Shown: one piece after another, positions 42,226 through 52,527 of the stretch
Position numbering within the stretch: position 1 is the first letter of the stretch
Layout: every line of letters begins with the position of its first letter
Made by a program: the position numbers and the translations under genes
Source: JABRWC01 sp039961675
GTDB lineage: Bacteria > Planctomycetota > Phycisphaerae > UBA1845 > Fen-1342
NCBI GenBank assembly: GCA_039961675.1
Contig: JABRWC010000115.1
Coordinates: 6,240 to 70,239 of the forward strand
Reading direction: 5' to 3'
Length of the DNA stretch: 64,000 nt
Notes under the pieces: model-generated
Told to the model about the DNA's origin: nothing
Databases searched by the model: none
What the model saw: only the letters and a program-made list of their open reading frames with translations

Positions 42226-42257
42226 AGAAAGCCCGGCGCCGGGCGGCCGGGCTTTCT
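42226..42257 (-). terminator. Intrinsic terminator of the rplKAJL operon
   Basis: A perfect 12-bp stem, AGAAAGCCCGGC (42226-42237) with GCCGGGCTTTCT (42246-42257), has an 8-base loop. On the minus strand it is followed by TCTTG, after an embedded TTTCT. It lies 75 bases beyond the rplL stop. The A/T-flanked GC stem means that it could also stop rightward transcription from the gene ending at 42073. Confidence 0.8.
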
Positions 42258-42331
42258 CGGATTCATCAGCATTGGTCGCACGGATCGCGAGCCATGCCGG
42301 CGCGAATCGGCCCGCAGCCGGCGCGGTCGGA

Positions 42332-42745
42332 TCAGGTGATCTCGACCGTCGCGCCAGCGGCTTCGAGTTCCTTCTTCCACTTCTCGGCGTCCGCCTTGGG
42401 CACGCCTTCGAGCAGCGGCTTCGGCGCCGTATCGACCAGCTCCTTGGCTTCCTTCAGGCCCAGGTCGCTCCGCGCGGCGCGGACCACCTTGATGACCTGG
42501 AGCTTCTTGTCGCCCGAGGACTTCAGGACCACGTTGAACTCGGTTTTCTCTTCGGCCTTCGCCTCCGCGGCGCCGCCGCCCGCCGGGGCGGCCATCATCA
42601 CGGCTCCGCCAGCCGCCGGCTCGATGCCGTAGGCGTCCTTGAGATAGTCCGTCAGCTCCTTGGCCTGGATCAAAGTCAGGCCGGCGATCTTGTCGCCGAT
42701 GTCCTTGATCGCGGCCGAAAATTCCTTGGCCGGTGCTTCCGCCAT
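42332..42745 (-). CDS. rplL: Ribosomal protein bL12 (L7/L12)
   Basis: The acidic stalk protein of the 50S subunit, which binds L10 as dimers and recruits translation GTPases. Of 137 aa, the N-terminal dimerisation helices are visible (AIKDIGDKIAGLTLIQAKELTDYLKDAYGIE), then an Ala/Gly-rich hinge. The C-terminal domain contains EFNVVLKSSGDKKLQVIKVVRAARSDLGLKEAKELVD. I choose MAEAPAKEF at 42745. It is normally followed by rpoB; here a terminator follows. Confidence 0.97.
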   Translation of the reverse strand: MAEAPAKEFSAAIKDIGDKIAGLTLIQAKELTDYLKDAYGIEPAAGGAVMMAAPAGGGAAEAKAEEKTEFNVVLKSSGDKKLQVIKVVRAARSDLGLKEAKELVDTAPKPLLEGVPKADAEKWKKELEAAGATVEIT

Positions 42746-42857
42746 GGTTCCGTTCTCCACCGCAACAACCGATCGACCGCCCTGATAGCCGCGGCCCCAG
42801 TGGCCGCGTTTAATCCGCCAGGCGGAGCAGTCAGGCGCGCGTCGTCATTCGCACGAA

Positions 42858-43403
42858 CTACGCCGAGGCTGCGGCGCTCGGCTCGGATTCTTCGAGCTTC
42901 TCGATCAGGGCTTTCAGGCAGCCCGCGATCCGCCCACCCCCGGAAAGCAGCGCCCCCGCCAGCCGCGCGCCGGGCGCGCGGACGGTCGCGGCGATGCGCG
43001 CTTGCAGGTCACGCCGGGTGGGCATTTTCGCCAGGCCCTTGACCTGCGATTCGTTGAGGTACTCGCCGTCGAGGATCGCGGCCTTGAGCTTCAGGCCGGC
43101 GATCTTCGGCATCCATTCCTCGATGAGCTTGGCGACTTCGACGGGCGATTCGCCGCCCGTGACGAGCGCGTTGGAGCCAAGGATCGACTGCGCCAGCGGC
43201 TTCAGCGGGCGGTCCTGCACGGCGCGCTTCAGCAGCGAGTTCTTGACCACTTCCATGCGCATGTTCTTGGCTCGCAGGCTGCGCCGGAAGTCGTTCGTCG
43301 TGATCCCGTCGCACCCGAGCAGCTCGATGACGACCGCGCTGTCGAGGTCGCCGTAGCGCGAACGGAGCTGGTCGACGATCATTTCCTTGACCATCTTGCT
43401 CAT
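42858..43403 (-). CDS. rplJ: Ribosomal protein uL10
   Basis: A 181-aa base of the 50S stalk that anchors L7/L12 dimers. It starts MSKMVKEMIVDQLRSRYGDLDSAVVIE; the middle GSNALVTGGESPVEVAKLI and the C-terminal helix for L12 binding (KALIEKLEESEP) are visible. It begins only three bases after the rplA stop, so there is no room for a classical L10 leader directly before it. The 112-base gap to rplL may carry the L10-L12 control site instead. Confidence 0.96.
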   Translation of the reverse strand: MSKMVKEMIVDQLRSRYGDLDSAVVIELLGCDGITTNDFRRSLRAKNMRMEVVKNSLLKRAVQDRPLKPLAQSILGSNALVTGGESPVEVAKLIEEWMPKIAGLKLKAAILDGEYLNESQVKGLAKMPTRRDLQARIAATVRAPGARLAGALLSGGGRIAGCLKALIEKLEESEPSAAASA

Positions 43404-43406
43404 GGA

Positions 43407-44108
43407 TCAGGCCTCCACGCCGAGCGAGGCGGCGACATCGAGCGTGACCGAGGGCGTCATGCTGCCGCTGAGACAGACCTTCTTGAGATACGTGCCCTTG
43501 GAGCTGGCCGGCTTCATGCGCCGGATGTGGTTCACGAAAGCCAGGATGTTTTCCTTGAGGTCGCCTTCGTTGAAGCTCAGTTTGCCGACCACCGCGTGCA
43601 CGTTGCCGCCGGCGTCGTTGCGGAACTCGATCTTGCCCGCGGCGTACTCGCGAACCGCCGTCACGATGTCAGGCGTTACGGTGCCGCTCTTGGGCGAGGG
43701 CATTTTGCCCTGCGGGCCGAGCACGCGGCCGAGCTTGCCGACCTTGCCCATCAGCGACGGGTGGGCGATGGCCACGTCGAAATCGGCCCAGCCGTCCGCG
43801 ACCTTCTGGATCAGCGCGTCGCCGCCGGCCTCGATCGCGCCGGCCTCCTGGCACTTGGCGATTTCCGGCTCCGGGCAGAAGGCGATGACCTTCTTGGACT
43901 TGCCGATGCCCTTGGGCAGGCTGACCGAGCCGCGGATCATCTGATCCGCCTGCCGCGGGTCGATGCCCAGGTGGCAGACGATGTCCACCGACTGGTCGAA
44001 CTTGGTCTTGGAATAGACTTTCAGCGCCTTGACGGCGGCGTCGATCGGCAGCATCTGCTTGGGCTGATGCGCCATGTCTTTTCGATAGCGCTTGCTGCGT
44101 AACCGCAT
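43407..44108 (-). CDS. rplA: Ribosomal protein uL1
   Basis: A 233-aa 23S rRNA-binding protein of the L1 stalk and translational repressor of its own operon in many bacteria. The start MRLRSKRYRKD is typical. Landmarks are DQSVDIVCHLGIDPRQADQMIRGSVSLPKGIGKSKKV, GRVLGPQGKMPSPKSGTVTPD and KLSFNEGDLKENILAFVNHI. Spacing to the preceding 80-aa ORF is 76 bases, instead of the usual direct rplK-rplA junction. Confidence 0.97.
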   Translation of the reverse strand: MRLRSKRYRKDMAHQPKQMLPIDAAVKALKVYSKTKFDQSVDIVCHLGIDPRQADQMIRGSVSLPKGIGKSKKVIAFCPEPEIAKCQEAGAIEAGGDALIQKVADGWADFDVAIAHPSLMGKVGKLGRVLGPQGKMPSPKSGTVTPDIVTAVREYAAGKIEFRNDAGGNVHAVVGKLSFNEGDLKENILAFVNHIRRMKPASSKGTYLKKVCLSGSMTPSVTLDVAASLGVEA

Positions 44109-44184
44109 CGCAAAGCTCCCACTGTTGGTTGTGCCCGTGGTCTGGCGTTCAGGATGTACCGCGTTTGGGTCCGGTCGGACTCCG

Positions 44185-44427
44185 CTAATGGCTATCCGCC
44201 AGGCCCGGGGCGCTCCAGCCGGAGCGCAGCGTCAGGGCCGCGGCGTCGTAATACACGGTCTTGTCGCGGCGAAGCAGGTCCACCAAAACCGGGATTTCCT
44301 CGCCGTCGCGAATCCGCAGGGCGTGCTTCTGGCCGTCGTCGGTTTCCAGCCAGAGGCTCCACTCCACGACGCCGTCGCGCATCGTGGCGGCCACCTGGTA
44401 TCGGCGAACGGCTTGGCCGCCGGTCAT
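44185..44427 (-). CDS. 80-aa protein of unknown function inserted between rplK and rplA
   Basis: An 80-codon ORF whose ATG overlaps the rplK stop (ATGA at 44427-44424), so it should be translated by coupling to L11. The product (RRYQVAATMRDGVVEWSLWLETDDGQKHALRIRDGEEIPVLVDLLRR) looks like a compact beta-strand-rich domain with a helix near the end; there is no signal peptide. It is not a ribosomal protein I know. Overlap, frame and amphipathic pattern argue for a real gene; function unknown, possibly ribosome-linked. Confidence 0.75.
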   Translation of the reverse strand: MTGGQAVRRYQVAATMRDGVVEWSLWLETDDGQKHALRIRDGEEIPVLVDLLRRDKTVYYDAAALTLRSGWSAPGLADSH

Positions 44428-44876
44428 GCCTCGACCACCTCGATGCCCATGGAGCGGGCGGTACCCTCGACGATCCGCATGCCGGCTTCCACGTCGAACG
44501 CGTTCAGGTCCTTGAGTTTCTGCTGCGCGATGTTTCGCACGTCGGCTTTGGTCACGCGGCCGACCTTGGTGCGGTTCGGTTCGCCGGCGCCCTTCTCCAC
44601 CAGGGTCAGCGTCGGGTCCAGCGGCTTGGCCGCCCGCAGCAGCAGCACCGACGCCGGCGGGCTCTTGACGATGAACTCGAAGGACTTGTCCTTGTAGACC
44701 GTGATCTCGACCGGGCAGGTGATCCCGCCCAGGTCCTTCGTGCGCTCGTTGAACTGCGACACGAACTGGCCGATGTTCACGCCGTGCTGGCCGAGCGCGG
44801 GGCCGACCGGCGGCGCCGGCGTGGCCTTGCCGCCCGGCGCCTGGAGCTTGATCTTCGCGACAATCTGTTTGGCCAT
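44424..44876 (-). CDS. rplK: Ribosomal protein uL11
   Basis: A 150-aa protein of the GTPase-associated centre. The N-terminus MAKQIVAKIKLQAPGGKATPAPPVGPALGQHGVNI is canonical, as are FEFIVKSPPASVLL and GRVTKADVRNIAQQKLKDLNA; a C-terminal GTARSMGIEV also fits. It is the first gene of the operon; upstream nusG and secE, usual in bacteria, are missing. A promoter-like sequence lies 60 bases before the start. Confidence 0.98.
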   Translation of the reverse strand: MAKQIVAKIKLQAPGGKATPAPPVGPALGQHGVNIGQFVSQFNERTKDLGGITCPVEITVYKDKSFEFIVKSPPASVLLLRAAKPLDPTLTLVEKGAGEPNRTKVGRVTKADVRNIAQQKLKDLNAFDVEAGMRIVEGTARSMGIEVVEA

Positions 44877-44935
44877 GTCTCACACCCGTAGCGGCCAGGG
44901 GCGCCGGCGGCGGCCGGCGCAGTCCCGAGCCAAGT

Positions 44936-44963
44936 ATCTTAAGCGATTCGCGCTCGATCGCAA
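44936..44963 (-). promoter_or_regulatory. Likely sigma-70 promoter of the rplKAJL operon
   Basis: On the minus strand, TTGCGA (44963-44958) is followed after 16 bases by TAAGAT (44941-44936). Transcription would begin near 44929, giving a leader of about 53 bases with a GC-rich hairpin (about 44895-44925) before rplK. The gap 44877-45179 (303 bases) holds no gene otherwise; on the plus strand TATACT at 45092-45097 may be the -10 of the SDR gene. Confidence 0.5.
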
Positions 44964-45179
44964 GCCCCGTCCGGAGACTTCGCGAATGGCCGGTCGGTTG
45001 CTTCGCCCTGAGTCTCGGCCTGCGCCCATGTCCGTCCGCATAACGCGATCGTCCCGCCAGCGTCCGCCGGAGCGCGAGGAGCGCGAACAACTATACTTAC
45101 TCAACGCGCCGCACGGCGCCAAACAGCGCTGATCGGCCGTCGAGCGGCGCGAGCATCAATCGCACCGGAGAACTACCGC

Positions 45180-45878
45180 ATGCGCACCCCCGTCGCCGTC
45201 ATCACCGGCGCCAGCCGCGGCATCGGCCTGGCGACCGCGGTCCGCTTCGCCCGCGCCGGGCACAACGTTGTCCTGGCCGCCCGGCACGCCGCGCGGCTCG
45301 AGCACGCCATCTTGCGCATGACGGAGCTGGGCGCCGCGTGCGAGGCCGTGCCCGTGGACGTGGGCGCACCCGCCGGGGCACGAGAACTGATTGACGTGGC
45401 CCGGGCGCGCTTTGGCCGCATCGACGTGCTGGTGAACAACGCCGGCGCCGCCGCCGTCGCCCCCATCGACCAGTTCACCGACGAGGACTTCGCGCGCACG
45501 ATCGCCACCAACATCGGCGGCGTGTTTCATACGACCCGGGCGGCGTGGCCGATCCTGCGCGACCAGGGCGGCGGCGTGATCGTCAACCTCTCGTCGGTCG
45601 CATCGGTTGATCCATTTCACGGCTTTGCGGTCTACGGCGGCTCGAAGGCCTGGGTGAACGTGTTTACGCACGCGATCGCGGCCGAGGGCAAGCCGCTGGG
45701 CATCCGCGCGTTCTGCGTGGCGCCAGGCGCGGTTGAGACGGAGATGCTGCGCGGCTCGTTTCCCGACTTCCCCCGGGACAAGACGCTGGACCCCGACGCC
45801 GTCGCCGACGTGATCGCCGCCCTGTGCGACAGGGCGTTCGCGGCCGCCTCCGGCCAAACGATCTTCGTGCGGAAGTGA
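45180..45878 (+). CDS. Short-chain dehydrogenase/reductase
   Basis: A 232-aa classical SDR oxidoreductase. The cofactor motif TGASRGIG (residues 10-17), NNAG, the active Ser in NLSSVAS and YGGSK (Tyr and Lys of the catalytic pair) are all present, followed by APGAVETEM. FabG-like enzymes and sugar or alcohol dehydrogenases are all possible; the AARHAARL segment after strand 2 suggests preference for NADP(H). The gene is divergent from the ribosomal operon. Substrate unknown. Confidence 0.92.
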   Translation: MRTPVAVITGASRGIGLATAVRFARAGHNVVLAARHAARLEHAILRMTELGAACEAVPVDVGAPAGARELIDVARARFGRIDVLVNNAGAAAVAPIDQFTDEDFARTIATNIGGVFHTTRAAWPILRDQGGGVIVNLSSVASVDPFHGFAVYGGSKAWVNVFTHAIAAEGKPLGIRAFCVAPGAVETEMLRGSFPDFPRDKTLDPDAVADVIAALCDRAFAAASGQTIFVRK

Positions 45879-45986
45879 GCGGCGAATTGCCGCGGCGTGG
45901 GCGGGTCGGTCCGGTACAATCCAACGTGGAGCCGCCGTCGTGCTCGGGCGGGTTCGTCCCCTCGTTTCCGTCGGCAGGAGCGAACC

Positions 45987-47024
45987 ATGAGCTTGCGAAT
46001 GCCGCAACGAAGCGTTGCCCCGCTCGTTCTCGCGAACGTGCTGGGGACGTGCCTGGCGCAGGCGTTGGGCCAGTCCATCGTTCTGGAGCCGAAGTATCCG
46101 CCCGGGCAGACGTTGTACTCGGAGCAGTTCGCCTCGATCGAGTTTGTGATCGCCGGCGGGGCGGTGCAGGACGTCGACGCGGAGGGCATCAAGGCCCTGA
46201 CCGAGTTCCGCCTCGGGTTGCTGCGCACCGTGCAATCGGCTTCCGCGGACGGTGTTACGCTGCGCCTGACGCTCGACCGCGTCGCCGTCAAATTCGAGAT
46301 GGCGCTGCTGCCGCCGATGGCGTTCGACAGCGACGGCGTCGATCCACCCGAGGGGACGCCCGCGCTGGAGCGCGCACTGCGGCCGCTGATCGGCATGAGC
46401 TACACGCTCGCGCTGAACGGCAAGCACAAAGTGGTCCGCACGGAAGGGCTGGACGAGATCCGAGCCGTGCTCGATAAGAACGGGGCCTCGCTGCCTCCGG
46501 TCAGCCTGATCAGCACGCTGTTCTCCGAGAAGAGCGTACGGCGCGACTGGGGCGAGGAACGAATGGTGCTCTTCCCGATGAAAAGCGTCCGCATCGGCGA
46601 AAGCTGGTCGAGGTCGATTGACTCCGAGCTCGGCTCGGCCGGCCAAGTGCAGACCGACTATCGCTGCAAGCTGGACCGCATCGTCAAGGACGGCGACACG
46701 CGTCTCGGGCTGGTCTCGTTCATCAGTGACGTGCGGACCGCCGCCGATGCCAAGCCGCTCAAGGCGCCTGACGGCTCCGACATGAAGCTGAAAGACGGGC
46801 GGCTCACCGGCCACGCCGCGTACGACATCGTGCTCGGCGAGTACGTCGAGTCCGTCGCGGACGGCGCGATCTCGTTTCAGGGACAACCCCGCAGCGGCGC
46901 GCTCCCGTTCCGTGCCGACGTGAGGCTGTCGCAGAGCAGCATCGTCATGTCGCCCGACCAGCGAAGCGCGACGCGCGGCCAGCCGCAGGACACCACGCCG
47001 GTGTCGAGCGACCGCACACCATGA
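45987..47024 (+). CDS. Secreted DUF6263-like protein
   Basis: A 345-aa exported protein (signal peptide ending LAQALGQS) with AGGAG six bases before the ATG. The pattern of paired beta strands and the segment TLALNGKHKVVRTEGLDEI resemble DUF6263 proteins, common in planctomycetes and without known function. The C-terminus is polar and disordered. It ends 37 bases before mnmG. The family call is modest; export is well supported. Confidence 0.65.
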   Translation: MSLRMPQRSVAPLVLANVLGTCLAQALGQSIVLEPKYPPGQTLYSEQFASIEFVIAGGAVQDVDAEGIKALTEFRLGLLRTVQSASADGVTLRLTLDRVAVKFEMALLPPMAFDSDGVDPPEGTPALERALRPLIGMSYTLALNGKHKVVRTEGLDEIRAVLDKNGASLPPVSLISTLFSEKSVRRDWGEERMVLFPMKSVRIGESWSRSIDSELGSAGQVQTDYRCKLDRIVKDGDTRLGLVSFISDVRTAADAKPLKAPDGSDMKLKDGRLTGHAAYDIVLGEYVESVADGAISFQGQPRSGALPFRADVRLSQSSIVMSPDQRSATRGQPQDTTPVSSDRTP

Positions 47025-47061
47025 GCTGCCGGTTTCCAGACGTTCCCAGGCGGGTCTGCAC

Positions 47062-48906
<1,845 letters not shown>

Positions 48907-48934
48907 GAAACGCGCGATTCGTGCCCGGCTTGCC

Positions 48935-48968
48935 TTGTCAACTCGACCCACTTGGTGTACATTATAAT
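48935..48968 (+). promoter_or_regulatory. Promoter candidate for the two-component operon
   Basis: TTGTCA (48935-48940) is followed after 17 bases by TACATT (48958-48963); a better -10, TATAAT (48963-48968), overlaps but has a 22-base spacing. The cluster ACATTATAATAAAAT is by far the most AT-rich stretch around. The regulator starts at 49001, leaving a leader of about 30 bases. Confidence 0.5.
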
Positions 48969-49000
48969 AAAATGGGGAAACTGGGAAAGCTGAGGGTGGC

Positions 49001-49606
49001 ATGAGCGCCGCAGATGAGACCCCCGACACGAAGCTGCTTCGAAAGAAAAGCGTGTTTACGACCGGCGAGGTCGCAGACATCTGCAAGGTCAGCCAGCAGA
49101 CTGTCATTCGCTGCTTTGATAATGGCCGGCTACGGGGCTTCCGCGTGCCGGGATCGCGATTCCGCCGCATTCCGCGCGACAGCCTGATCCAGTTCATGAA
49201 GGAAAACAACATCCCGCTCGACCAGCTCGAGATGGGCAAGAAGCGCGTGCTGGTGGTGGACGACGACCCCGCGATCGTTGAGATGCTGGTCGAGCTGCTG
49301 GAGCGCGACGGCCGGTTCGAGGTGCAGACGGCGGCAACCGGTTTCGACGCCGGCTTGCGCACCAAGGAGTTCCGGCCCGACGTGATCGTACTGGATTTCC
49401 TCCTGCCGGACATCAACGGCAACGCCGTGCTGCGCAGCATCCGCTCCGACCCGACCATGAAGGACGTGCGGATCATCATGGTCTCGGGACAGGTGAATCG
49501 CGACGAAGTCCAGACGCTGCTCGACGCCGGCGCCGACGATTTCCTTCAGAAGCCGTTCAGCATTGAGCAGCTTGTGCGGCGGATCACGGAACTTGTCTGT
49601 GCATGA
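49001..49606 (+). CDS. Response regulator with N-terminal DNA-binding and C-terminal receiver
   Basis: A 201-aa regulator in reversed domain order. Residues 18-66 form an excisionase/MerR-like winged helix (VFTTGEVADICKVSQQTVIRCFDNGRL). Residues 82-200 form a receiver: acidic pocket Asp87-Asp89, phospho-acceptor Asp132 in VLDFLLPD, Ser162 and Lys184 in QKPF. It is followed by an HDOD-type histidine kinase. The reversed order may let the receiver control DNA contact by a different route than in OmpR-like proteins. Target genes unknown. Confidence 0.92.
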   Translation: MSAADETPDTKLLRKKSVFTTGEVADICKVSQQTVIRCFDNGRLRGFRVPGSRFRRIPRDSLIQFMKENNIPLDQLEMGKKRVLVVDDDPAIVEMLVELLERDGRFEVQTAATGFDAGLRTKEFRPDVIVLDFLLPDINGNAVLRSIRSDPTMKDVRIIMVSGQVNRDEVQTLLDAGADDFLQKPFSIEQLVRRITELVCA

Positions 49607-49628
49607 ACATCACGCCTGCCGCGGCCCG

Positions 49629-51899
49629 ATGGATCGCGCATCGTCCGAGATCGCGCTTTCCCGCTTGGACGCACTCCCCCCGCTGAGCGAACGGACAATC
49701 GAGTTCCTGCGGCGCGCCGGCACGCCGGCTCGGATCGCCGCGCGCATCGATGCCGACGCCGCGCTCGCCCAGCGGCTCCTGGCGTACGGGCGCGAAATCG
49801 CGCCGCCCGCGAGCGCCGCGCCGGCGTCCGTCGCGGAGCTGCTCGAACGCTTCGGATCCCGGCACATCGGCGTCGTGACGCTCGCGCTGGAGCTTGTCGA
49901 TTACTTCGGTCTCGATCGCAACGGCGCGGCGGACGGCGACGTACGCGCAGCGTGGCGGCATTCGCTGGCGGTGGGGCTCGCGGCGCGTCACCTGGCGCTC
50001 ACCAATCCGCGCATCGGCGTGAATCCGGAAGACGCCTTCGGCGCGGGTCTGGTGCACGACGTCGGCATGCTCGCGCTTGCCGCAGTCTTTCCGCGCGCGT
50101 ACAAGCGCGTGATCGAACGCGTCGCGTCTGGAGCGGGCAGCGTGGCCGACGTCGAGCAGGACGTGTTGAGCGTCGATCATTTCGTGGCCGGCCGGCGGCT
50201 CGCCGAGCGTTGGAACCTCCCGCCGCCGCTCCAGGAGTGCATCTGGCTCCACGGTCTGTCGCTGGACTCGCTGCCGCAGACGGTCACGGCCCGCGAGCTG
50301 ATCGCGCTGATCCACGTGGCGGACGCGCTGGTGCGCGAGCGGCGCCTCGGAATGGCGGATTACCACGTGCAGATCGAGCGCGCCACGGACATCGCCCGCC
50401 AACTCGGACTGACGCCCGCCGACATTTCCGCCGCGCTGGCAGACCTGGAATCGACCGTCGAAATTCACGAGCGCGCCCTGTGCGTCACCCACACTCCGAG
50501 GCTCAATGCGGCGCTGGGGACGCCGCGATGGACGATCGCCGACGAGGCGGCCGCTGGCCCCGGCTCGGCCGGTGCGCTGGCGCGCGAGCTGGAGGCGATT
50601 CGCACGCTCGCGCAGCGCGTGGCCGCAGGCCCGGACCTGCGCTCCTGTGCCTCCGGGCTTGCCGCCGCCACCTGCCTCGCCTACGACCAGGCGCCGGCCG
50701 CCGCGTTCGTGCTGCACCCTTCCTCCGACGCCGCAGAGCTGTGCGTCCACGACGCCCTGCTCGGGACGTATGAGCAGACCGTCCGGCTGGACGCCGTGAT
50801 TGTCGACTCGCTCGCCGCAACCCGCGAGCGGCCCGAGAGCCGATCGCTCCCCGCGCTGGTGCGCGCGATCTTCAACTCGGCGGACATCGCGGCTGGTTTT
50901 CAGGGCCGGGCTTGCGTGCCGATCTCGCACGGCGATCAGATCGTCGGCGGGCTGGTGCTGGCCGAGCCGGCGGAAGGCGAACATACGCTGGACGGTCCGC
51001 GCGACTTCCTCGCCACGGCGGCGATGGTCCTGGTCCAGGCGCGCGCGTCGGCGCTGGCGCGGCGGCTAGCGGACGAGCTCGCCGGCGCCAACCGCCGGAT
51101 TCAGAACCTGTACGTGGGGATGTTGCGCTCCCGCGCGCTGTCGATGATCGCGGAGATGGCCGCGGGCGCCGGGCACGAGCTGAACTCCCCGCTGGCGGTA
51201 ATCTCGGGCCGGGCGCAGATGCTGCGACAGCAGACCAGCGATCCGCAGTTGTGCGCCGCGCTGGAATTGATCGACGCCAAGGCCCGTGAGTGCAGCGGCA
51301 TCGTCTCCGAGCTGATGGACTTCGCCCGCCCGCGCGCCCCGCGACTGGAAGACATCGACGTGCTGGACTTCTTGCGCACCGTGCACGCCGAGTGGCAGGC
51401 CCGGTCCGGCCTGCCGCCGTCACGCGTGGAACTGGACCTGCTGCCGCGGCGCGACGACGGCCAGCCGATCGCCTCGCCGCCCGCGACGCGATTTCGCGTC
51501 GATCGCGAGCAGTTGCGCGCAGCGCTGTTTGAGCTGCTGGACAACGCCGCCGAAGCCACGGCGCAGAACCAGGGGGTGATCGAAATCTTGTGGCGGCCCT
51601 GCCAGAGACCGCTCGACGCTGGGGCGGGCGAATCCATCTCGGGTGCGCCCATCTCGGGTGCACCCGCCGCGGCGCGCCCGTGCGTCGAGCTTCGAATCCG
51701 CGACGCGGGCTGCGGCATGACGCCGGCCGTGCTGGAGCGTGCGTTCGACCCGTTCTTCTCGCACCGGCGGGCGGGGCGCGGTCGCGGGCTGGGTCTGGCG
51801 CGCGTGTATCGCTCGGTCGAGGCCCACGGCGGTCGAATGTGGATCGAAAGCCAGCCCGACCAGGGAACGACCGTCCACCTGCTGCTTCCGGGTGTCTGA
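49629..51899 (+). CDS. HDOD-domain sensor histidine kinase
   Basis: A 756-aa protein probably in the cytosol (no clear transmembrane helices). An HDOD/HD-like domain fills about residues 1-240 (HDVGMLALAAVFPRAYKRVIERVASG). A GAF-like part covers about 290-440. HisKA follows with H-box GAGHELNSPLAVISGRAQML, then HATPase with N-box ELLDNAAEAT, G1 RDAGCGMTP and G2 RGRGLGLARVY. A five-residue tandem ISGAPISGAP lies in the ATPase loop. The start is 49629; a GTG at 49599, overlapping the regulator stop by 8 bases, is possible. It likely phosphorylates the regulator encoded just upstream. Confidence 0.92.
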   Translation: MDRASSEIALSRLDALPPLSERTIEFLRRAGTPARIAARIDADAALAQRLLAYGREIAPPASAAPASVAELLERFGSRHIGVVTLALELVDYFGLDRNGAADGDVRAAWRHSLAVGLAARHLALTNPRIGVNPEDAFGAGLVHDVGMLALAAVFPRAYKRVIERVASGAGSVADVEQDVLSVDHFVAGRRLAERWNLPPPLQECIWLHGLSLDSLPQTVTARELIALIHVADALVRERRLGMADYHVQIERATDIARQLGLTPADISAALADLESTVEIHERALCVTHTPRLNAALGTPRWTIADEAAAGPGSAGALARELEAIRTLAQRVAAGPDLRSCASGLAAATCLAYDQAPAAAFVLHPSSDAAELCVHDALLGTYEQTVRLDAVIVDSLAATRERPESRSLPALVRAIFNSADIAAGFQGRACVPISHGDQIVGGLVLAEPAEGEHTLDGPRDFLATAAMVLVQARASALARRLADELAGANRRIQNLYVGMLRSRALSMIAEMAAGAGHELNSPLAVISGRAQMLRQQTSDPQLCAALELIDAKARECSGIVSELMDFARPRAPRLEDIDVLDFLRTVHAEWQARSGLPPSRVELDLLPRRDDGQPIASPPATRFRVDREQLRAALFELLDNAAEATAQNQGVIEILWRPCQRPLDAGAGESISGAPISGAPAAARPCVELRIRDAGCGMTPAVLERAFDPFFSHRRAGRGRGLGLARVYRSVEAHGGRMWIESQPDQGTTVHLLLPGV

Positions 51900-51933
51900 C
51901 CCGTCGCACGCAACGCTCGCGCTGCGTTGGCGG

Positions 51934-52242
51934 TCAGGACGCGGCCGCGAGGTTCTCGAGCGGGGCGGTGATGACGATAATGCTTCCGGCCGGGTCGCGA
52001 AGCTGAAGCTTGACGCGCCCCGCCGTGCGGAGCTTCTCGCGCTGAGCCTCGTTCGAGACGTACACGACTTCAGCGCCGATCCGGCGGTCGCCGGCAAAGA
52101 ACAGCTTCTGGAGCCTGCGTTTGACCGAGACCGACGTGCGCTGATGGTCGTCGTCCCACTCGGACCAGGCGGGGACGTCGCCCGGAGTGCGCACCTTCAC
52201 GCGAGTTCCCGCGCTGATGAACTTCACGTTGCCGATCGCCAT
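51934..52242 (-). CDS. Small protein of unknown function
   Basis: A 102-aa ORF, MAIGNVKFISAGTRVKVRTPGD... with a mid-part KRRLQKLFFAGDRRIGAEVVYVSNEAQREKLRTAGRVKLQLRD. The pattern is mostly short beta strands with basic loops, compatible with a small nucleic-acid or ligand-binding barrel; there is no signal peptide. A weak GAGG precedes the ATG. It is convergent with the histidine kinase, 34 bases away. I do not recognise a family. Confidence 0.6.
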   Translation of the reverse strand: MAIGNVKFISAGTRVKVRTPGDVPAWSEWDDDHQRTSVSVKRRLQKLFFAGDRRIGAEVVYVSNEAQREKLRTAGRVKLQLRDPAGSIIVITAPLENLAAAS

Positions 52243-52438
52243 GCCTCGCCCTCGCGCAAACTGCGGCGCGCGGACCGCCCGTGGGTCATCGCCAGCCGCA
52301 ACATGTACACGTTGGGGAAATGCGGGCGGCAGCCGCCTGCCCGACGACCGCCTGTGCGGAGGTGCCCCTCCGCCCCGTCTCACGTGAGAAGTATACGTGG
52401 CTTGGCAAGTTCCTGACAGGGTTTTTCAGCCGGCACGC

Positions 52439-52457
52439 AGGCGGGACGCCTGTGCTA
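52439..52457 (-). repeat. Intergenic copy of the AGGCG-xxx-CGCCT repeat
   Basis: The minus strand reads TAGCACAGGCGTCCCGCCT, almost the same as the two copies inside the radical SAM gene (37605-37656). It lies in the 285-base gap before the AsmA-like gene, next to a degenerate partial copy (CCCGCCTGTGCCTGCCGGCGG, split across 52458-52478). Confidence 0.75.
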
Positions 52458-52527
52458 CCCGCCTGTGCCTGCCGGCGGACTGCACGCATGACTTTCGGTT
52501 TCACTTGCGGCGGGAGAGAATGAACCC

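Noticed and set aside
48972..49004. Ten-codon leader ORF (MGKLGKLRVA) overlapping the response-regulator start as ATGA
   Set aside because: No ribosome site precedes it, and the ATG lies within the presumed -10/TSS region, so it is likely chance.
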